Origin: JAAYCU01 sp964401335
GTDB taxonomy: Bacteria; Planctomycetota; Phycisphaerae; UBA1845; PWPN01
Length of the DNA: 32,518 nucleotides
Assembly (NCBI GenBank): GCA_964401335.1
Contig: CAYNYK010000054.1
Coordinates: 1-32,518 of the forward strand
Reading direction: 5' to 3'
Shown here: in pieces, positions 14,599 to 23,399 of the stretch
How the letters are laid out: every line of letters starts with the position of its first letter
How positions within the stretch are numbered: position 1 is the stretch's first letter
Notes under the pieces: generated by a model
The model's input: only the letters and a program-made list of their open reading frames with translations
The model's database searches: none
What the model was told of the DNA's origin: nothing
Program-made: the position numbers and the translations under genes

Positions 14599-16417
14599 GG
14601 GCGCGCGTTATTCGAATGAGGGTCGATGCCTGTTCTGCAACCTGGGCTGCCGACTGCGCCTGGAGCAATTCGCTCCGCAGCGCTGGCGACCAACGTATAA
14701 CGACAGCGACCGCCTTTGTGCTCGCGGCCAGATGCTGGCTGACCTTGTACATCATCCGGAGCGCTTGTATCGGCCGAGCATGAATACAAAACCGGTCGCC
14801 TTGGAAACCGCCCTGCGCTGCCTGGCGGATCGGCTGGTACGGGGCGGCCCGGCGAGTTTGTCGATATGGCTGGATGGTAATACGGCCTTGGAAGATCTGA
14901 CCGCTGCCCGTTTATTTGTGGATCAATGGAAAGGGTCTTCCGAATTGCTGGTTCATCTTCCGCCGCATGAACGCGGCGCGGTGGAGGGTCTGGACGTGGC
15001 CGGCGTCGAACCGGTCGATCCCGAACAATGGCACCGGGCGGACGCCTTTCTGGTTATCGGTAATCCGTTGGCCTCCCATCCGCCGATCGCTCCGCATCTT
15101 CTGCGCTGGGGAAAGGAGCGGACAAGTACGCCGCTGGTGGTCGTCGATTCGGCGGCGGGAGTCACCGATGCCTATACCCCTCATGCCCTTCGCTGTCGGC
15201 CGGGCTACGAGTATTGGGTGACGGCGGCGATGATCCAATCCGTCGGGGCCGGCCAGGCGGCCACCTGGCTACCCGACGGCGACTCACTTCGCCAAGTGGT
15301 CGACGACAGCGGGGTCGATCCGCAGCGCGTCGACCGGGCGGCCAATCTGTTACGGTCGGCGCATCGCCCCGCTGTCATTATAGCCCCAGCGTCCGGGGCC
15401 GCCGAACGCTGGCGGACCTTGACCGCTGCTGCGTCCGTCTGGGCGGCCGCGAAGGGTGGGATGGTTTCCGTGCTGACCTCCTGCGCAAACGCCTTGGCGG
15501 TCTCGCGCTATACACGCCGCTTTGCCATCAAGGACTGGGCAACCGTTCAGTCCCAAGTTCACTCACGACAGGGGGATATCCTGCTGATCCTCGGCTGGGA
15601 CCCGAGCAGCGCTTATCCACGCACGCTTTGGGAATCGTCCGTCAAGACCGCGCAGACCGTGGTGATGGCCAACCCGTTCGCACCGATGGAATCGGGCCGG
15701 GTTGCTCATTTATTTCCGCTGGCCTTGGGCTCGGAACGAGGCGGCACTTATGTGTTGGCTGACGGTAAAAACCGTGTCATCAATCCGCTCTTGTCGCCGC
15801 CGGCAGGGGTTCTGACGATTGCCGAGCTTTTCATGCTGCTCGCTCGCTATATCAATCAATCCGGCGATGGTTCGATGGATTTGAGTAATGAACAGATATG
15901 CGTTTCCCCGGGAGACTACGCCCCCGTCAAGGTGGGAGTGACAACGGAAATACCCGCGCCGCCGAAAGCGTCAACCGCAACCGGCTGGCCCGCGGTACTG
16001 ACCGGTGATCCGACACATTATTTTGACGGGCAGATCACGCGGCGCTCGCGCTGGTCGCGGCAGATGAACTGGCGGCCGGAGTTGCATATCAGCGCGGCCG
16101 ACGCCAGGGCTTTGGGACTGCGTGACGGCGGGCCGGCGGAAATTCGCAATGAACGCGGCCGAGCCGTGGTTCGCGTGCTGGTCAGCCGGGACCAGCCGGA
16201 GGTCGGCGGCTGCCTGGTGGAGGCGGGGCCGGATCGACGAACGATCGGCTGGCTGGCGGTCAGCGGTTGTGCCGCCGAAATCCGCCGCCTGGCCGACTGG
16301 AACTTCGCACCGGCCGATGCCTCGGCGGCGGCCGGCGTTATTCATGTGAATGTGCAACCCATCGACGCAACGGATGCCGACGAGGCGGCACGGGAGGCAG
16401 TCTATGCCGACGCTTGA
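14582..16417 (+). CDS. Molybdopterin oxidoreductase-fold subunit (FwdB/FdhA/NuoG-like)
   Basis: The protein has 611 aa and overlaps the previous gene by 17 nt; a second start two codons in (14588) is possible. An N-terminal [4Fe-4S] motif, C16-x2-C19-x3-C23-x22-C46 (CLFCNLGC ... RLCARG), matches the Asp(Mo) subdomain of formate dehydrogenase-like proteins. The middle contains the FLVIGNPLASHPP element. The C-terminal 110 residues resemble the molybdopterin dinucleotide-binding domain (LHISAADARALGLRDGGPA). Where formate dehydrogenases carry the Mo/W ligand Cys or Sec, this protein reads LLVHLPPHERGA, with neither Cys nor in-frame TGA. So it is probably an electron conduit, as in NuoG, not a formate dehydrogenase. 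Cofactor content is unknown. Confidence 0.8.
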   Translation: MPMSSEGARYSNEGRCLFCNLGCRLRLEQFAPQRWRPTYNDSDRLCARGQMLADLVHHPERLYRPSMNTKPVALETALRCLADRLVRGGPASLSIWLDGNTALEDLTAARLFVDQWKGSSELLVHLPPHERGAVEGLDVAGVEPVDPEQWHRADAFLVIGNPLASHPPIAPHLLRWGKERTSTPLVVVDSAAGVTDAYTPHALRCRPGYEYWVTAAMIQSVGAGQAATWLPDGDSLRQVVDDSGVDPQRVDRAANLLRSAHRPAVIIAPASGAAERWRTLTAAASVWAAAKGGMVSVLTSCANALAVSRYTRRFAIKDWATVQSQVHSRQGDILLILGWDPSSAYPRTLWESSVKTAQTVVMANPFAPMESGRVAHLFPLALGSERGGTYVLADGKNRVINPLLSPPAGVLTIAELFMLLARYINQSGDGSMDLSNEQICVSPGDYAPVKVGVTTEIPAPPKASTATGWPAVLTGDPTHYFDGQITRRSRWSRQMNWRPELHISAADARALGLRDGGPAEIRNERGRAVVRVLVSRDQPEVGGCLVEAGPDRRTIGWLAVSGCAAEIRRLADWNFAPADASAAAGVIHVNVQPIDATDADEAAREAVYADA

Positions 16418-16907
16418 GTGCGTAAATGAAATCCGCCAGCGGGTGGCGGTCAATCTCGACGCCTGTATTGAGTGCCGGAGTTGTGCCGCGGCGTGTTTTT
16501 ACGGCCATCACGAGTTGCCCATCGTGCATTTTGCGCGAACCGGGGCCGCCCTGCTACCGGCGGTCTGCCGACAATGCCTGGATGCTCCCTGCGTGGCCGC
16601 CTGCCCGGCCGACGCCATGCGTAAGACGGCCGATGGGACGGTCTATCGGGCCATCTTCCGCTGTCGCGGATGCGGAACCTGTGCCCAGGCCTGTCCGTTC
16701 GGCGTATTGACCACGCAAATGTACGAGGGCCAGATCGCCAAGTGCGATTTGTGTTACGACCTGGTGGGTAAAGGGCAATCGCCGCGCTGCGTGAGCAGTT
16801 GTCCGAGCGGGGCGTTGCAGTTTATCGAGGAGTCGCAAGCGGCGGAGCAGGGGCTGATCGTGCTGGGCAGCCGCACGCTCGGCGAGCACCCCATCCGCCG
16901 GAGGTAA
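16404..16907 (+). CDS. HycB/HydN/CooF-like polyferredoxin subunit
   Basis: The protein has 167 aa and starts at ATG 16404, with GGGAGG seven bases upstream and a 14-nt overlap with the previous gene. Sixteen cysteines form four [4Fe-4S] sites: C21-x2-C24-x2-C27-x3-C31 (CIECRSCAAAC), CRQCLDAPCVAACP, CRGCGTCAQACP, and CDLC paired with CVSSCP. This is the arrangement of HycB, HydN and CooF, which wire formate or CO dehydrogenases to group 4 hydrogenases. Here it would carry electrons between the input arm and the NuoI-like subunit encoded 9 kb downstream in the same operon. It has no signal or membrane segment and is cytoplasmic. Confidence 0.92.
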   Translation: MPTLECVNEIRQRVAVNLDACIECRSCAAACFYGHHELPIVHFARTGAALLPAVCRQCLDAPCVAACPADAMRKTADGTVYRAIFRCRGCGTCAQACPFGVLTTQMYEGQIAKCDLCYDLVGKGQSPRCVSSCPSGALQFIEESQAAEQGLIVLGSRTLGEHPIRRR

Positions 16908-16917
16908 ATCAAGTCCC

Positions 16918-17868
16918 ATGAACAGCGTTGACATGATGCTGGCGTTAATTGTCGCTTCGCTGGGCACGCTGGTGCTGGGCCTGGCGGCCAAGTGGGTGGA
17001 TCGCAAGATCACCGCCCGCCTGCAATGGCGGGTCGGCCCGCCGTGGTATCAACCGGCGGTGGATTGTCTCAAACTGCTGGGTAAGGAGACGATCATGCCG
17101 GCGGCCGCCGCGGGCACGGGCTTTCTGATCATGCCGCTACTCGGCCTGGCCGGCGCGTGTCTGGCGGCCACTATGTTATGGATGATGAATCTGCATCCGG
17201 CCGTCGGTTTCGTGGGTGACGCGATCGTGGTGGTCTATTTGCTGGCCATCCCCGCCCTGGCCGTCATCATGGGCGCGGCCGCCTCCGGCAACCCCCATGC
17301 AAGCATCGGGGCCAGCCGGGAAATGAAACTGCTCATCGGCTACGAACTGCCCCTGACCATCGCCCTGCTGGTAGCCATCGTGCATACCGGCGGGAGCTTC
17401 CGGATCGGGCAGATCGTCACCGTTCAGCAGAGTGGCTCAATGGTCGCGGGGAGCGTTTCCGGTCAGCTGGCCTTGTTGGCGGCGGTGTTCTGCATCCAAG
17501 CCAAACTCGGATTGGTACCCTTCGACCAGGCCGAAGCCGAGACGGAGCTGATGGCCGGCGTCTATACGGAATACTCCGGCCCGCCCCTGGCGGTTTTCTT
17601 CATCACTCGCTTTATGCTGCTGGCGATTTTGCCCTTGCTGCTGATCACCCTGTTTCTCGGCGGGATTCAATGGCAAGGCTGGGCTTTACTGTGGACGTTA
17701 ATCAAGTTCGGCGTCTTGCTGCTGCTGATTACCCTTTTGCGGAACACCAATCCGCGTCTGCGGATCGATCAATCGCTGCGTTTCTTCTGGAAAATGGTGA
17801 CGCCTGTGGCCTTGCTGGCCCTGATTCTGGCCCTGCTCGGCCGCCATTACGAGGTAAGCTGGCTGTGA
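16918..17868 (+). CDS. Membrane subunit NuoH/HycD/EchB-like
   Basis: The protein has 316 aa and about eight transmembrane helices. Family marks are RRVGPPWYQP-like RVGPPWYQPAVDCLKLLGKE in the first cytoplasmic loop, GASREMKLLIGYELP, and LVPFDQAEAETELMAGVYTEYSG, the acidic loop that connects the Fe-S/NiFe module to ion transport in complex I and group 4 hydrogenases. GGAGG lies 11 bp after the stop region of the previous gene, giving the widest spacing near this point (10 bp between genes). Together with NuoB, C and D homologues it forms the core that couples electron transfer to the antiporter-like subunits. Confidence 0.95.
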   Translation: MNSVDMMLALIVASLGTLVLGLAAKWVDRKITARLQWRVGPPWYQPAVDCLKLLGKETIMPAAAAGTGFLIMPLLGLAGACLAATMLWMMNLHPAVGFVGDAIVVVYLLAIPALAVIMGAAASGNPHASIGASREMKLLIGYELPLTIALLVAIVHTGGSFRIGQIVTVQQSGSMVAGSVSGQLALLAAVFCIQAKLGLVPFDQAEAETELMAGVYTEYSGPPLAVFFITRFMLLAILPLLLITLFLGGIQWQGWALLWTLIKFGVLLLLITLLRNTNPRLRIDQSLRFFWKMVTPVALLALILALLGRHYEVSWL

Positions 17869-18359
17869 ACTGGAAACTGTGGGCATTGAAAAAATCGTTG
17901 TTCGTCTACCACGTCAACGCCGGGGCGTGCAACAACTGCGACATCGAAATCGTCGAGCTGCTCACCCCGGCTTACGACGTGGAGCGGTTCGGCATCGTGC
18001 TGGTGGGCAGCCCGCGACATGCGGACGTTCTCATGGTTACCGGCATCTGCACCCGGCAAGTCGAACCGCGGCTGAAGGAACTTTACCTGCAGACGGCCAA
18101 ACCCTGCGTGGTCATGTGCGTCGGTTCGTGTGCGTTGGCTCAGGGCGTTTTCGCCGACGCCTATCACGCCGGACACTGCGTGGATGAGGTGATTCGCTCG
18201 GTCGATCCCAACGCGATTATCGCTTACGTACCCGGCTGCCCGCCGAAACCGGAGGCGATGATCATGGGCGTGGTCAAGGCCTGGGGCAAACTCGAGGAAC
18301 TGGCCACCGCTAAGCCGGCACCCGCTCCGCGGCTTACTCCGGAGGTTACACCCGCATGA
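17865..18359 (+). CDS. [NiFe]-hydrogenase small subunit, NuoB/HycG/EchC-like
   Basis: The protein has 164 aa. It starts at GTG 17865, overlapping the previous stop by 4 nt, behind GAGGT. It binds the cluster next to the active site: GAC22-N-N-C25, C89 in CVGSC and C125 in PGCPP. The Cys-x-x-Cys spacing is that of group 4 hydrogenases; quinone-reducing complex I has an adjacent Cys pair. An additional C81/C85 pair lies in KPCVVMC. It docks on the large subunit encoded 0.5 kb downstream. Membership in a hydrogenase, not complex I, is further supported by the NiFe cysteines of that partner. Confidence 0.94.
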   Translation: MNWKLWALKKSLFVYHVNAGACNNCDIEIVELLTPAYDVERFGIVLVGSPRHADVLMVTGICTRQVEPRLKELYLQTAKPCVVMCVGSCALAQGVFADAYHAGHCVDEVIRSVDPNAIIAYVPGCPPKPEAMIMGVVKAWGKLEELATAKPAPAPRLTPEVTPA

Positions 18360-18865
18360 GCATGGTAAATGACAAAATCGGACAGACGCGGGACATCGAC
18401 ACGAATTCGTTCGTCGCCCGCCTCGAAAATAAACTACATGGCGCCGGGGCGGTATGTGAAAGCCGGGGGCCGCGCCAAGGCATGTATTTCGTACCCATCG
18501 AGCGGCTGGTGGCGTTGCTGCGTGATCTGATCGAAACACAAGGCGGCCGTCTGGCCACGATTACCGGCATCGATGTGCGCGACGGCACCGAATTGATCTA
18601 CCACCTTTGTTTCGACGCCGCGCAGTATACGGCCAATCTGAAAATTCTGATCCCGCGCACGGTGGACGCCATGGAGTCGATCACTCCGTGGCTGCCGGGG
18701 GCGGAGTTTATCGAGCGCGAGTTGCACGACGTGCTCGGCGTGAATTTCCCCGGCCATCCGCGGATGAAACGCCTGATTCTCTCCGACGACTGGCCCGAAG
18801 GCGTGTACCCCCTGCGCCGGGGTTTCCGGAAAGAAGACGCTCGGCCACGGGTGAAAGGAAGTTGA
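18356..18865 (+). CDS. NuoC/HycE-N-like 30-kDa subunit
   Basis: The protein has 169 aa and starts in an ATGA overlap with the previous gene. The typical complex I 30-kDa signature is present: TPWLPGAEFIERELHDVLGV, then FPGHPRMKRLILSDDWP and EGVYPLRRGF. It carries no cofactor; in group 4 hydrogenases this domain, free-standing or fused to the large subunit as in HycE, bridges the large subunit and the Fe-S proteins. The first 55 residues (NSFVARLENKL...) are less conserved. It ends 2 bp before the large-subunit start. Confidence 0.92.
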   Translation: MSMVNDKIGQTRDIDTNSFVARLENKLHGAGAVCESRGPRQGMYFVPIERLVALLRDLIETQGGRLATITGIDVRDGTELIYHLCFDAAQYTANLKILIPRTVDAMESITPWLPGAEFIERELHDVLGVNFPGHPRMKRLILSDDWPEGVYPLRRGFRKEDARPRVKGS

Positions 18866-18867
18866 GC

Positions 18868-20127
18868 ATGCGCATCGCCATCAACGGAAACGGAAAACGT
18901 TCGCTGCTGCCGATCGGGCCCTTCCACCCGTTGCAGGAGGAGCCGGAGTATTATCAACTCTGGGTCGAGGGTGAACGGGTCGTGGATATGGACGTGCGGA
19001 TCAGTTACAACCACCGCGGGATCGAGGAACTCAGTTCTCGGCGGACCTTCGACCAGGTACCCTACCTCGTCGAGCGGGTCTGCGGGATCTGTTCGGCCAG
19101 TCACCCGATGGCCTACATTCAGGCGGTCGAGGCCATCTGCGGTTGCGCAATTCCCGAACGAGCCAAATATCTGCGTATGATCGTACTCGAACTGGAGCGT
19201 ATCCATTCGCACCTGTTATGGGCCGGATTGGCCGGACATTTCCTCGGCTATAACACCGTGTTCATGTGGGCCTGGAAGTATCGGGAACCGATCATGGACA
19301 TTCTCGAACGGACCACGGGCAACCGCTGCACATACGCCAATGCGAAAATCGGCGGCTGCCGGCGGGACATTCCTGACGAAATGTTGCCTGAAATCGACAA
19401 GGCCGTCGACGAGGTATATGGCCCGACGGAAATGCTTACCCATGCCGTATTGGACGATCCGGTCCTGCACGCCCGCGTGAAAGGCGTGGCCACCCTGACC
19501 CACGAGGATGCGCGGAAATGGTGTGTCACCGGCCCGACCGCCCGGGCCAGCGGTCTGCCGATCGACGTGCGTCGCGACGACCCCTACACCGCCTATGATC
19601 GCGTGGACTGGAACGTCATAACTTCGCCCGAAGGCGACGTCATGGCCAAGGTCAAAGTCCGGCTGCTGGAAACCCTCGAAGCCGTCAAGATCATCAAACA
19701 GGCGGTGCGGGATTGCCCCGGCGGCGAAATCGACGCGAAAGTCGAGCAGGTACCGCCCGGCGAGGCCAGCGGACACGTTGAAGCCCCGCGCGGCGAGACT
19801 TTTCACTACGTGCGCAGCGACGGCGGGCGCTGCCCGGTACGGCACAAGATTCGCGCGCCCAGTTTCGTGAATGTGCCCTCTTTTCGCGCATCCTGTATCG
19901 GACAGCATATCGCCGACGTGACCATCGCCCTGGCCGCCGTCGATCCCTGCTACAGTTGCACGGAGCGAATGGCGGCCCTGCGCGACACGCCCACGGACCG
20001 GCAATGGCTGGACGCCCGCGAACTGCATCGGCTGTCGGTCGAGCGGACCCGCTGGTTCGAAAAACAACTCGGCGTGCAACCATTTGACCTCCGCTGGAGA
20101 CCCAAGCTGAAGGAGTTGCTGGCATGA
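18868..20127 (+). CDS. Group 4 [NiFe]-hydrogenase large subunit (NuoD/HycE/EchE-like)
   Basis: The catalytic subunit has 419 aa; the start at ATG 18868 is chosen because longer frames run inside the NuoC-like gene. Both NiFe ligand pairs are present: C72 and C75 in RVCGICSASH79 and C361 and C364 in DPCYSCTER. Complex I NuoD has lost these, so this is an active-type hydrogenase: 2H+ + 2e- to or from H2. A 52-residue tail follows R367; cleavage between R367 and M368 would match HycE maturation, and the HycI-type protease is in the same operon. The RIHSHLLWAGLAGHFLGYNTVFMW region is typical of group 4. The exact subgroup needs a tree. Ni-insertion genes (hypA-F) are not in the window. Confidence 0.95.
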   Translation: MRIAINGNGKRSLLPIGPFHPLQEEPEYYQLWVEGERVVDMDVRISYNHRGIEELSSRRTFDQVPYLVERVCGICSASHPMAYIQAVEAICGCAIPERAKYLRMIVLELERIHSHLLWAGLAGHFLGYNTVFMWAWKYREPIMDILERTTGNRCTYANAKIGGCRRDIPDEMLPEIDKAVDEVYGPTEMLTHAVLDDPVLHARVKGVATLTHEDARKWCVTGPTARASGLPIDVRRDDPYTAYDRVDWNVITSPEGDVMAKVKVRLLETLEAVKIIKQAVRDCPGGEIDAKVEQVPPGEASGHVEAPRGETFHYVRSDGGRCPVRHKIRAPSFVNVPSFRASCIGQHIADVTIALAAVDPCYSCTERMAALRDTPTDRQWLDARELHRLSVERTRWFEKQLGVQPFDLRWRPKLKELLA

Positions 20128-22028
20128 ACCCGTGGCTCGAATTGGCCTTGAACGATCCTTTGCTCCAACCGTTGACGGTAACCGCGACGGCCGGGCTGCT
20201 GGCGTATCTTTTCGCGCGTATCGCCCCGGTGGTCTCCCGGTTGGCATCCCTGCTGGCCTGCGCGATAAGTCTATGGATGACTATTCGCCTGTTCACCGGG
20301 CCCGAGGCGATCGTTGATATCACCTGGCTTCAAATCGGCGATTTCCCGATCAATCTGGTCATGACCCATCATGTTTTTGGAACCCTTATCGCCGTCGGTG
20401 GGGCGTTCTTCGGTTTGTTGATGGCGATATACGCCGCCGGCTTCGAGAAAGGACAACGCGATGAAGGGCGCTATCATGCGTTTCTCTGCTGGACGCTGAC
20501 CGGAACAATCGGCGCGGCCTTGGCCGACGATTTGATCTGGCTGCTGATCTGCTGGGAACTGGTTACCTTATGCTTGTACATGTTGCTGAATATGGGTCGG
20601 GGCGAATCGCCGGCCGGGGCGGCCAAAACGTTCGGCATGATCGGCTTTGGAGACGCGGCCATGCTGCTGGCCATCGCCCTCATCTCCGCAACCCAGGAAA
20701 CGACGCGCATCAGCGCCTTGTCCATCAACGTCGATTCCCCGCTGACTTACATCTGTTATCTGTTGTTCATGATCGCGGCCCTCGCCAAGGCCGGGGCGGT
20801 GCCCATGCACACCTGGATCCCGACGGCTGCGGCGGATGCCTCGGCGGCCGTTTTTGCCCTGTTACCCGCCTCGATCGACAAGCTGCTGGGTGTTTATCTG
20901 CTCGTTCGGGTCAGTCTGGGAGTATTTACCCTTAGTGCAGCCATGCAGACCGTTCTCCTGATCATTGGCGCCATAACCGTAGTAGCCGCAGCATTTGCCG
21001 CCATGATGCAGACGCAATTCAAAAAGCTGATTTCCTATCAGGCCGTCAGTTCAACCGGTTACATTGTGTTGGGAATTGGTACCTGTACGCCGATTGGGTT
21101 GGCTGGAGCGATTTTCCATGCAATCAATGCGGCGGTTTATCAAGCCTGTCTGTTTCTCGCCGGGGGCAATATCGAACGCCGTATGGGTACGGCGGAGCTC
21201 GATCGGCTTGGCGGCCTGGGCCGGAGCATGCCTGTTACCATGCTGTGTACCAGTGTTGCCGCACTGGCTATCAGCGGCGTGCCGCCCCTTAACGGATTTG
21301 TCAGCAAATGGCTGATCTACCAAAGCTGTCTGGCGATCGATACTCCGTTGGCCATGTTTTGCCTGGTAGCCGCGGTTTTCGGCAGTGCCCTGACACTGGC
21401 CGCTTCGGTCAAATATGTCAGTTCGGTATTTGGGGGTCAGCCCGACAAGCAAGCCTCGGACATGCCACAACCACCGAAAAGTCAATGGACGCTGATTGTC
21501 CCCATGGCAATTCTGGCGGTTCTGTGCCTGTCCTTCGGCATTCTGGCCCAATGGCCGCTGGATCATCTGATTCTGCCCGCCCTGGCCGATCTGGGCGTCG
21601 CTCCAACGGCCGTGGATACGGCCGCGCCGATCATTGTCGCGAGTGATCTGGGATTGTGGGGGCCCATGCCGGCCACCATGCTCATCCTGCTCGGCATCCT
21701 CGGCGGACTGGTCCTGTACGGTATCGGCCGCGTCTCGAAAGTCCGTGTCGAAAACACTTTTATCGGCGGAGAAGTACTCCAAAACGAAGCGGCGATCAAA
21801 TTCCCGGCCACCGGTTTCTATCGAACGATCGAAGAGCTGCCGCAACTGGGGGCGGCCTTGCGCGACGGCGAGGCCGGTGCCTTTGACGTATATCGGCTTG
21901 GCGGGCGCTATGGCGGACGGATCGTCGAAGGTTTGCGCCGCCTGCACACCGGTGTGCTGTCGCTCTATGTGAGCTGGTGCCTGGTCGGCGTGGTGGTCGT
22001 CGTGGCGTACTTGATGTTGGTCTTGTGA
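20124..22028 (+). CDS. NuoL/MrpA-N/HyfB-like antiporter subunit
   Basis: The protein has 634 aa, ATGA-overlapped with the large subunit, and about 14-16 transmembrane helices. Key charged residues of the antiporter fold are visible: the TM5 glutamate in LLICWELVTLCLYMLLN, the lysine in ALAKAGAVPMHTWIP, and the lysine in LLPASIDKLLGVYLLVR. The C-terminus (FYRTIEELPQLGAALRD ... LHTGVLSLYVSWCLVG) is like that of hydrogenase-4 subunit B and related proteins. With the DUF4040/MrpA-C-like protein encoded next, it appears to be the first part of a split MrpA. It should translocate H+ or exchange Na+ for H+; the ion cannot be decided from sequence. Confidence 0.9.
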   Translation: MNPWLELALNDPLLQPLTVTATAGLLAYLFARIAPVVSRLASLLACAISLWMTIRLFTGPEAIVDITWLQIGDFPINLVMTHHVFGTLIAVGGAFFGLLMAIYAAGFEKGQRDEGRYHAFLCWTLTGTIGAALADDLIWLLICWELVTLCLYMLLNMGRGESPAGAAKTFGMIGFGDAAMLLAIALISATQETTRISALSINVDSPLTYICYLLFMIAALAKAGAVPMHTWIPTAAADASAAVFALLPASIDKLLGVYLLVRVSLGVFTLSAAMQTVLLIIGAITVVAAAFAAMMQTQFKKLISYQAVSSTGYIVLGIGTCTPIGLAGAIFHAINAAVYQACLFLAGGNIERRMGTAELDRLGGLGRSMPVTMLCTSVAALAISGVPPLNGFVSKWLIYQSCLAIDTPLAMFCLVAAVFGSALTLAASVKYVSSVFGGQPDKQASDMPQPPKSQWTLIVPMAILAVLCLSFGILAQWPLDHLILPALADLGVAPTAVDTAAPIIVASDLGLWGPMPATMLILLGILGGLVLYGIGRVSKVRVENTFIGGEVLQNEAAIKFPATGFYRTIEELPQLGAALRDGEAGAFDVYRLGGRYGGRIVEGLRRLHTGVLSLYVSWCLVGVVVVVAYLMLVL

Positions 22029-22039
22029 GGGATTGAACG

Positions 22040-22612
22040 ATGGATCCTTTCATGCTGCTCTTGTTGGCGTTACTGGCCTTCATGATCATCGGCTCGCTGA
22101 TCGCCGCGGAAACCGAAGACCTGCTCTCCGCGGTGATTTGCGTAGGCGCGGTGGGTTCGGGGCTGGCCATTATCGATCTCTTTTTGGGCGCACCGGATCT
22201 GGCCATCACCCAGGTGGTGGTGGAGGTATTGTGCCTGGCCGTCCTCATCCGCGTGGTCCTTACCCGACGCGACGAAACTCATGAGACCCACAAGGACACG
22301 TTCGCCGTTGGGACGGTCCTGTTGGTGCTCGGTGTGTTCCTGGTCCTGGGCGGATGGGCGATGACCCAACTGCATCCTTTCGGCCAGCCCCTGTTGGCCG
22401 GCAACGAACCCGGTGTGGCCGGGCAATATCTGGCCCGCGGCCTGCAGGAAACCGGGGCCGCCAACTACGTGATGGCCATCCTCCTCGACTACCGGGCTTA
22501 TGACACGCTCGGCGAGGCGACGGTCATCTTCGTGAGTATCGTGGGTGCTTACGTGGTTCTGCGCAGAAGAGGCAGAGTGCAACATGTCGACGGGAATGAG
22601 CCTGATCGTTAA
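22040..22612 (+). CDS. MrpA C-terminal-like subunit (DUF4040, MbhD/MbhE fusion)
   Basis: The protein has 190 aa. The first 85 residues are three membrane segments with the DUF4040 pattern (LLSAVICVGAVGSGLAIID, then GAPDLAITQVVVEVLCLAVL), equal to MbhD or the MrpA C-terminus. Residues 90-185 add two more helices, with GAANYVMAILLDYRAYDTLGE as in MbhE and the MrpA/B junction. So MbhD and MbhE of archaeal membrane hydrogenases are fused here. AGGGATTGA precedes the ATG, 11 bp after the previous stop. The last 29 nt overlap the MrpB gene. Confidence 0.88.
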   Translation: MDPFMLLLLALLAFMIIGSLIAAETEDLLSAVICVGAVGSGLAIIDLFLGAPDLAITQVVVEVLCLAVLIRVVLTRRDETHETHKDTFAVGTVLLVLGVFLVLGGWAMTQLHPFGQPLLAGNEPGVAGQYLARGLQETGAANYVMAILLDYRAYDTLGEATVIFVSIVGAYVVLRRRGRVQHVDGNEPDR

Positions 22613-23030
22613 AACCGTAACCCGGTTGGTGAGCAGTTTTATCATCCTCTTCGGGATTTATATCGTGCTTTACGGCCACGTCTCGCCCGGCGGCGGTTTC
22701 GCCGGCGGAGTGATTCTCGCCGCCGGTTGCGTGCTGCTGTTGCTCGCTTTCGGCCACGCACCGATCAAGCACATTCTCGCCCATTCCATCGCCGTGGCCT
22801 GTGACTGTACCGGAGCGTTCGCGTTTCTGGCCATTGCCCTGCTGGGTTACCTGGCCGGCACGTTCTTCATCAATTTCCTTGCCCTTGGCGAACCCGGTGA
22901 ACTGTTCAGTGCCGGGGCCATCCCCCTCAGCAACCTGGCCATCGCGACCAAAGTGGGAGCCGGATTGTTCGGCGTCTTCCTGGCCCTGGCCGCCTTCCGC
23001 CTGGCCCGTAAAAAGGAGGATTTGTCATGA
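22584..23030 (+). CDS. mrpB: MrpB-like antiporter subunit (MnhB/MbhF)
   Basis: The protein has 148 aa and four predicted membrane helices. The MnhB signature YGHVSPGGGFAGGVILAAG is present near residue 30. The start at 22584 is preferred; an in-frame ATG at 22596 (MSLIVKT) would also give a complete domain, and a longer upstream frame lies inside the previous gene. In Mrp antiporters and archaeal Mbh this subunit helps form the sodium path. It overlaps the previous gene by 29 nt and the next by 4 nt. Confidence 0.92.
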   Translation: MSTGMSLIVKTVTRLVSSFIILFGIYIVLYGHVSPGGGFAGGVILAAGCVLLLLAFGHAPIKHILAHSIAVACDCTGAFAFLAIALLGYLAGTFFINFLALGEPGELFSAGAIPLSNLAIATKVGAGLFGVFLALAAFRLARKKEDLS

Positions 23031-23395
23031 CCCTCGGCGCATTGCCCTATATCCTGGCTCTGGTCCTGATGCTCATCGGCCTGTACGTCGTGGTATCCAA
23101 AAAGAACATCATCAAGATCATTCTCGGCCTGGCCATTTTGGAATACGCCATCAATCTGTTCCTCCTGCTGATCGGTTATCGAAGGGGCGGATCTGCTCCG
23201 ATCATTTCGCCGGAACAGATCAACGACCCGGCCACTTTCGCCGCCGGCAGCGTGGACCCTGTGCCCCAGGCCCTGATCCTCACCTCGATCGTGATCGGGC
23301 TGGGTTGTCTGGCCTTGATGGTAACCTTGGCCATTCGGTTATATGAAAAATTCGGCACGTTCGACATGACCCGCATTCGAGAGCTTAAGGGGTGA
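23027..23395 (+). CDS. mrpC: MrpC-like antiporter subunit (NuoK-like)
   Basis: The protein has 122 aa and three membrane helices. The NuoK/MnhC pattern is clear: glutamate in LAILEYAINLFLLLIGYR (second helix) and DPVPQALILTSIVIGLG before the third helix. It starts in an ATGA overlap with mrpB, behind AAGGAGG. The loop with ISPEQINDPATFAAGSVDP is a little longer than in many homologues. It is part of the ion-translocating module and sits beside MrpD in the membrane. Confidence 0.93.
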   Translation: MTLGALPYILALVLMLIGLYVVVSKKNIIKIILGLAILEYAINLFLLLIGYRRGGSAPIISPEQINDPATFAAGSVDPVPQALILTSIVIGLGCLALMVTLAIRLYEKFGTFDMTRIRELKG

Positions 23396-23399
23396 CGCA

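Noticed and set aside
14582..16417. Selenocysteine formate dehydrogenase
   Set aside because: There is no in-frame TGA and no Cys at the metal-ligand position.
16918..20127. Respiratory complex I (quinone-reducing)
   Set aside because: The NuoD-like protein retains both CxxC pairs for NiFe, the NuoB-like protein has Cys-x-x-Cys, a HycI protease is present, and NuoA, J, E and F are missing.
19216..20247. Long minus-strand frame opposite the hydrogenase large subunit
   Set aside because: High-GC shadow; the opposite strand encodes both NiFe ligand motifs.
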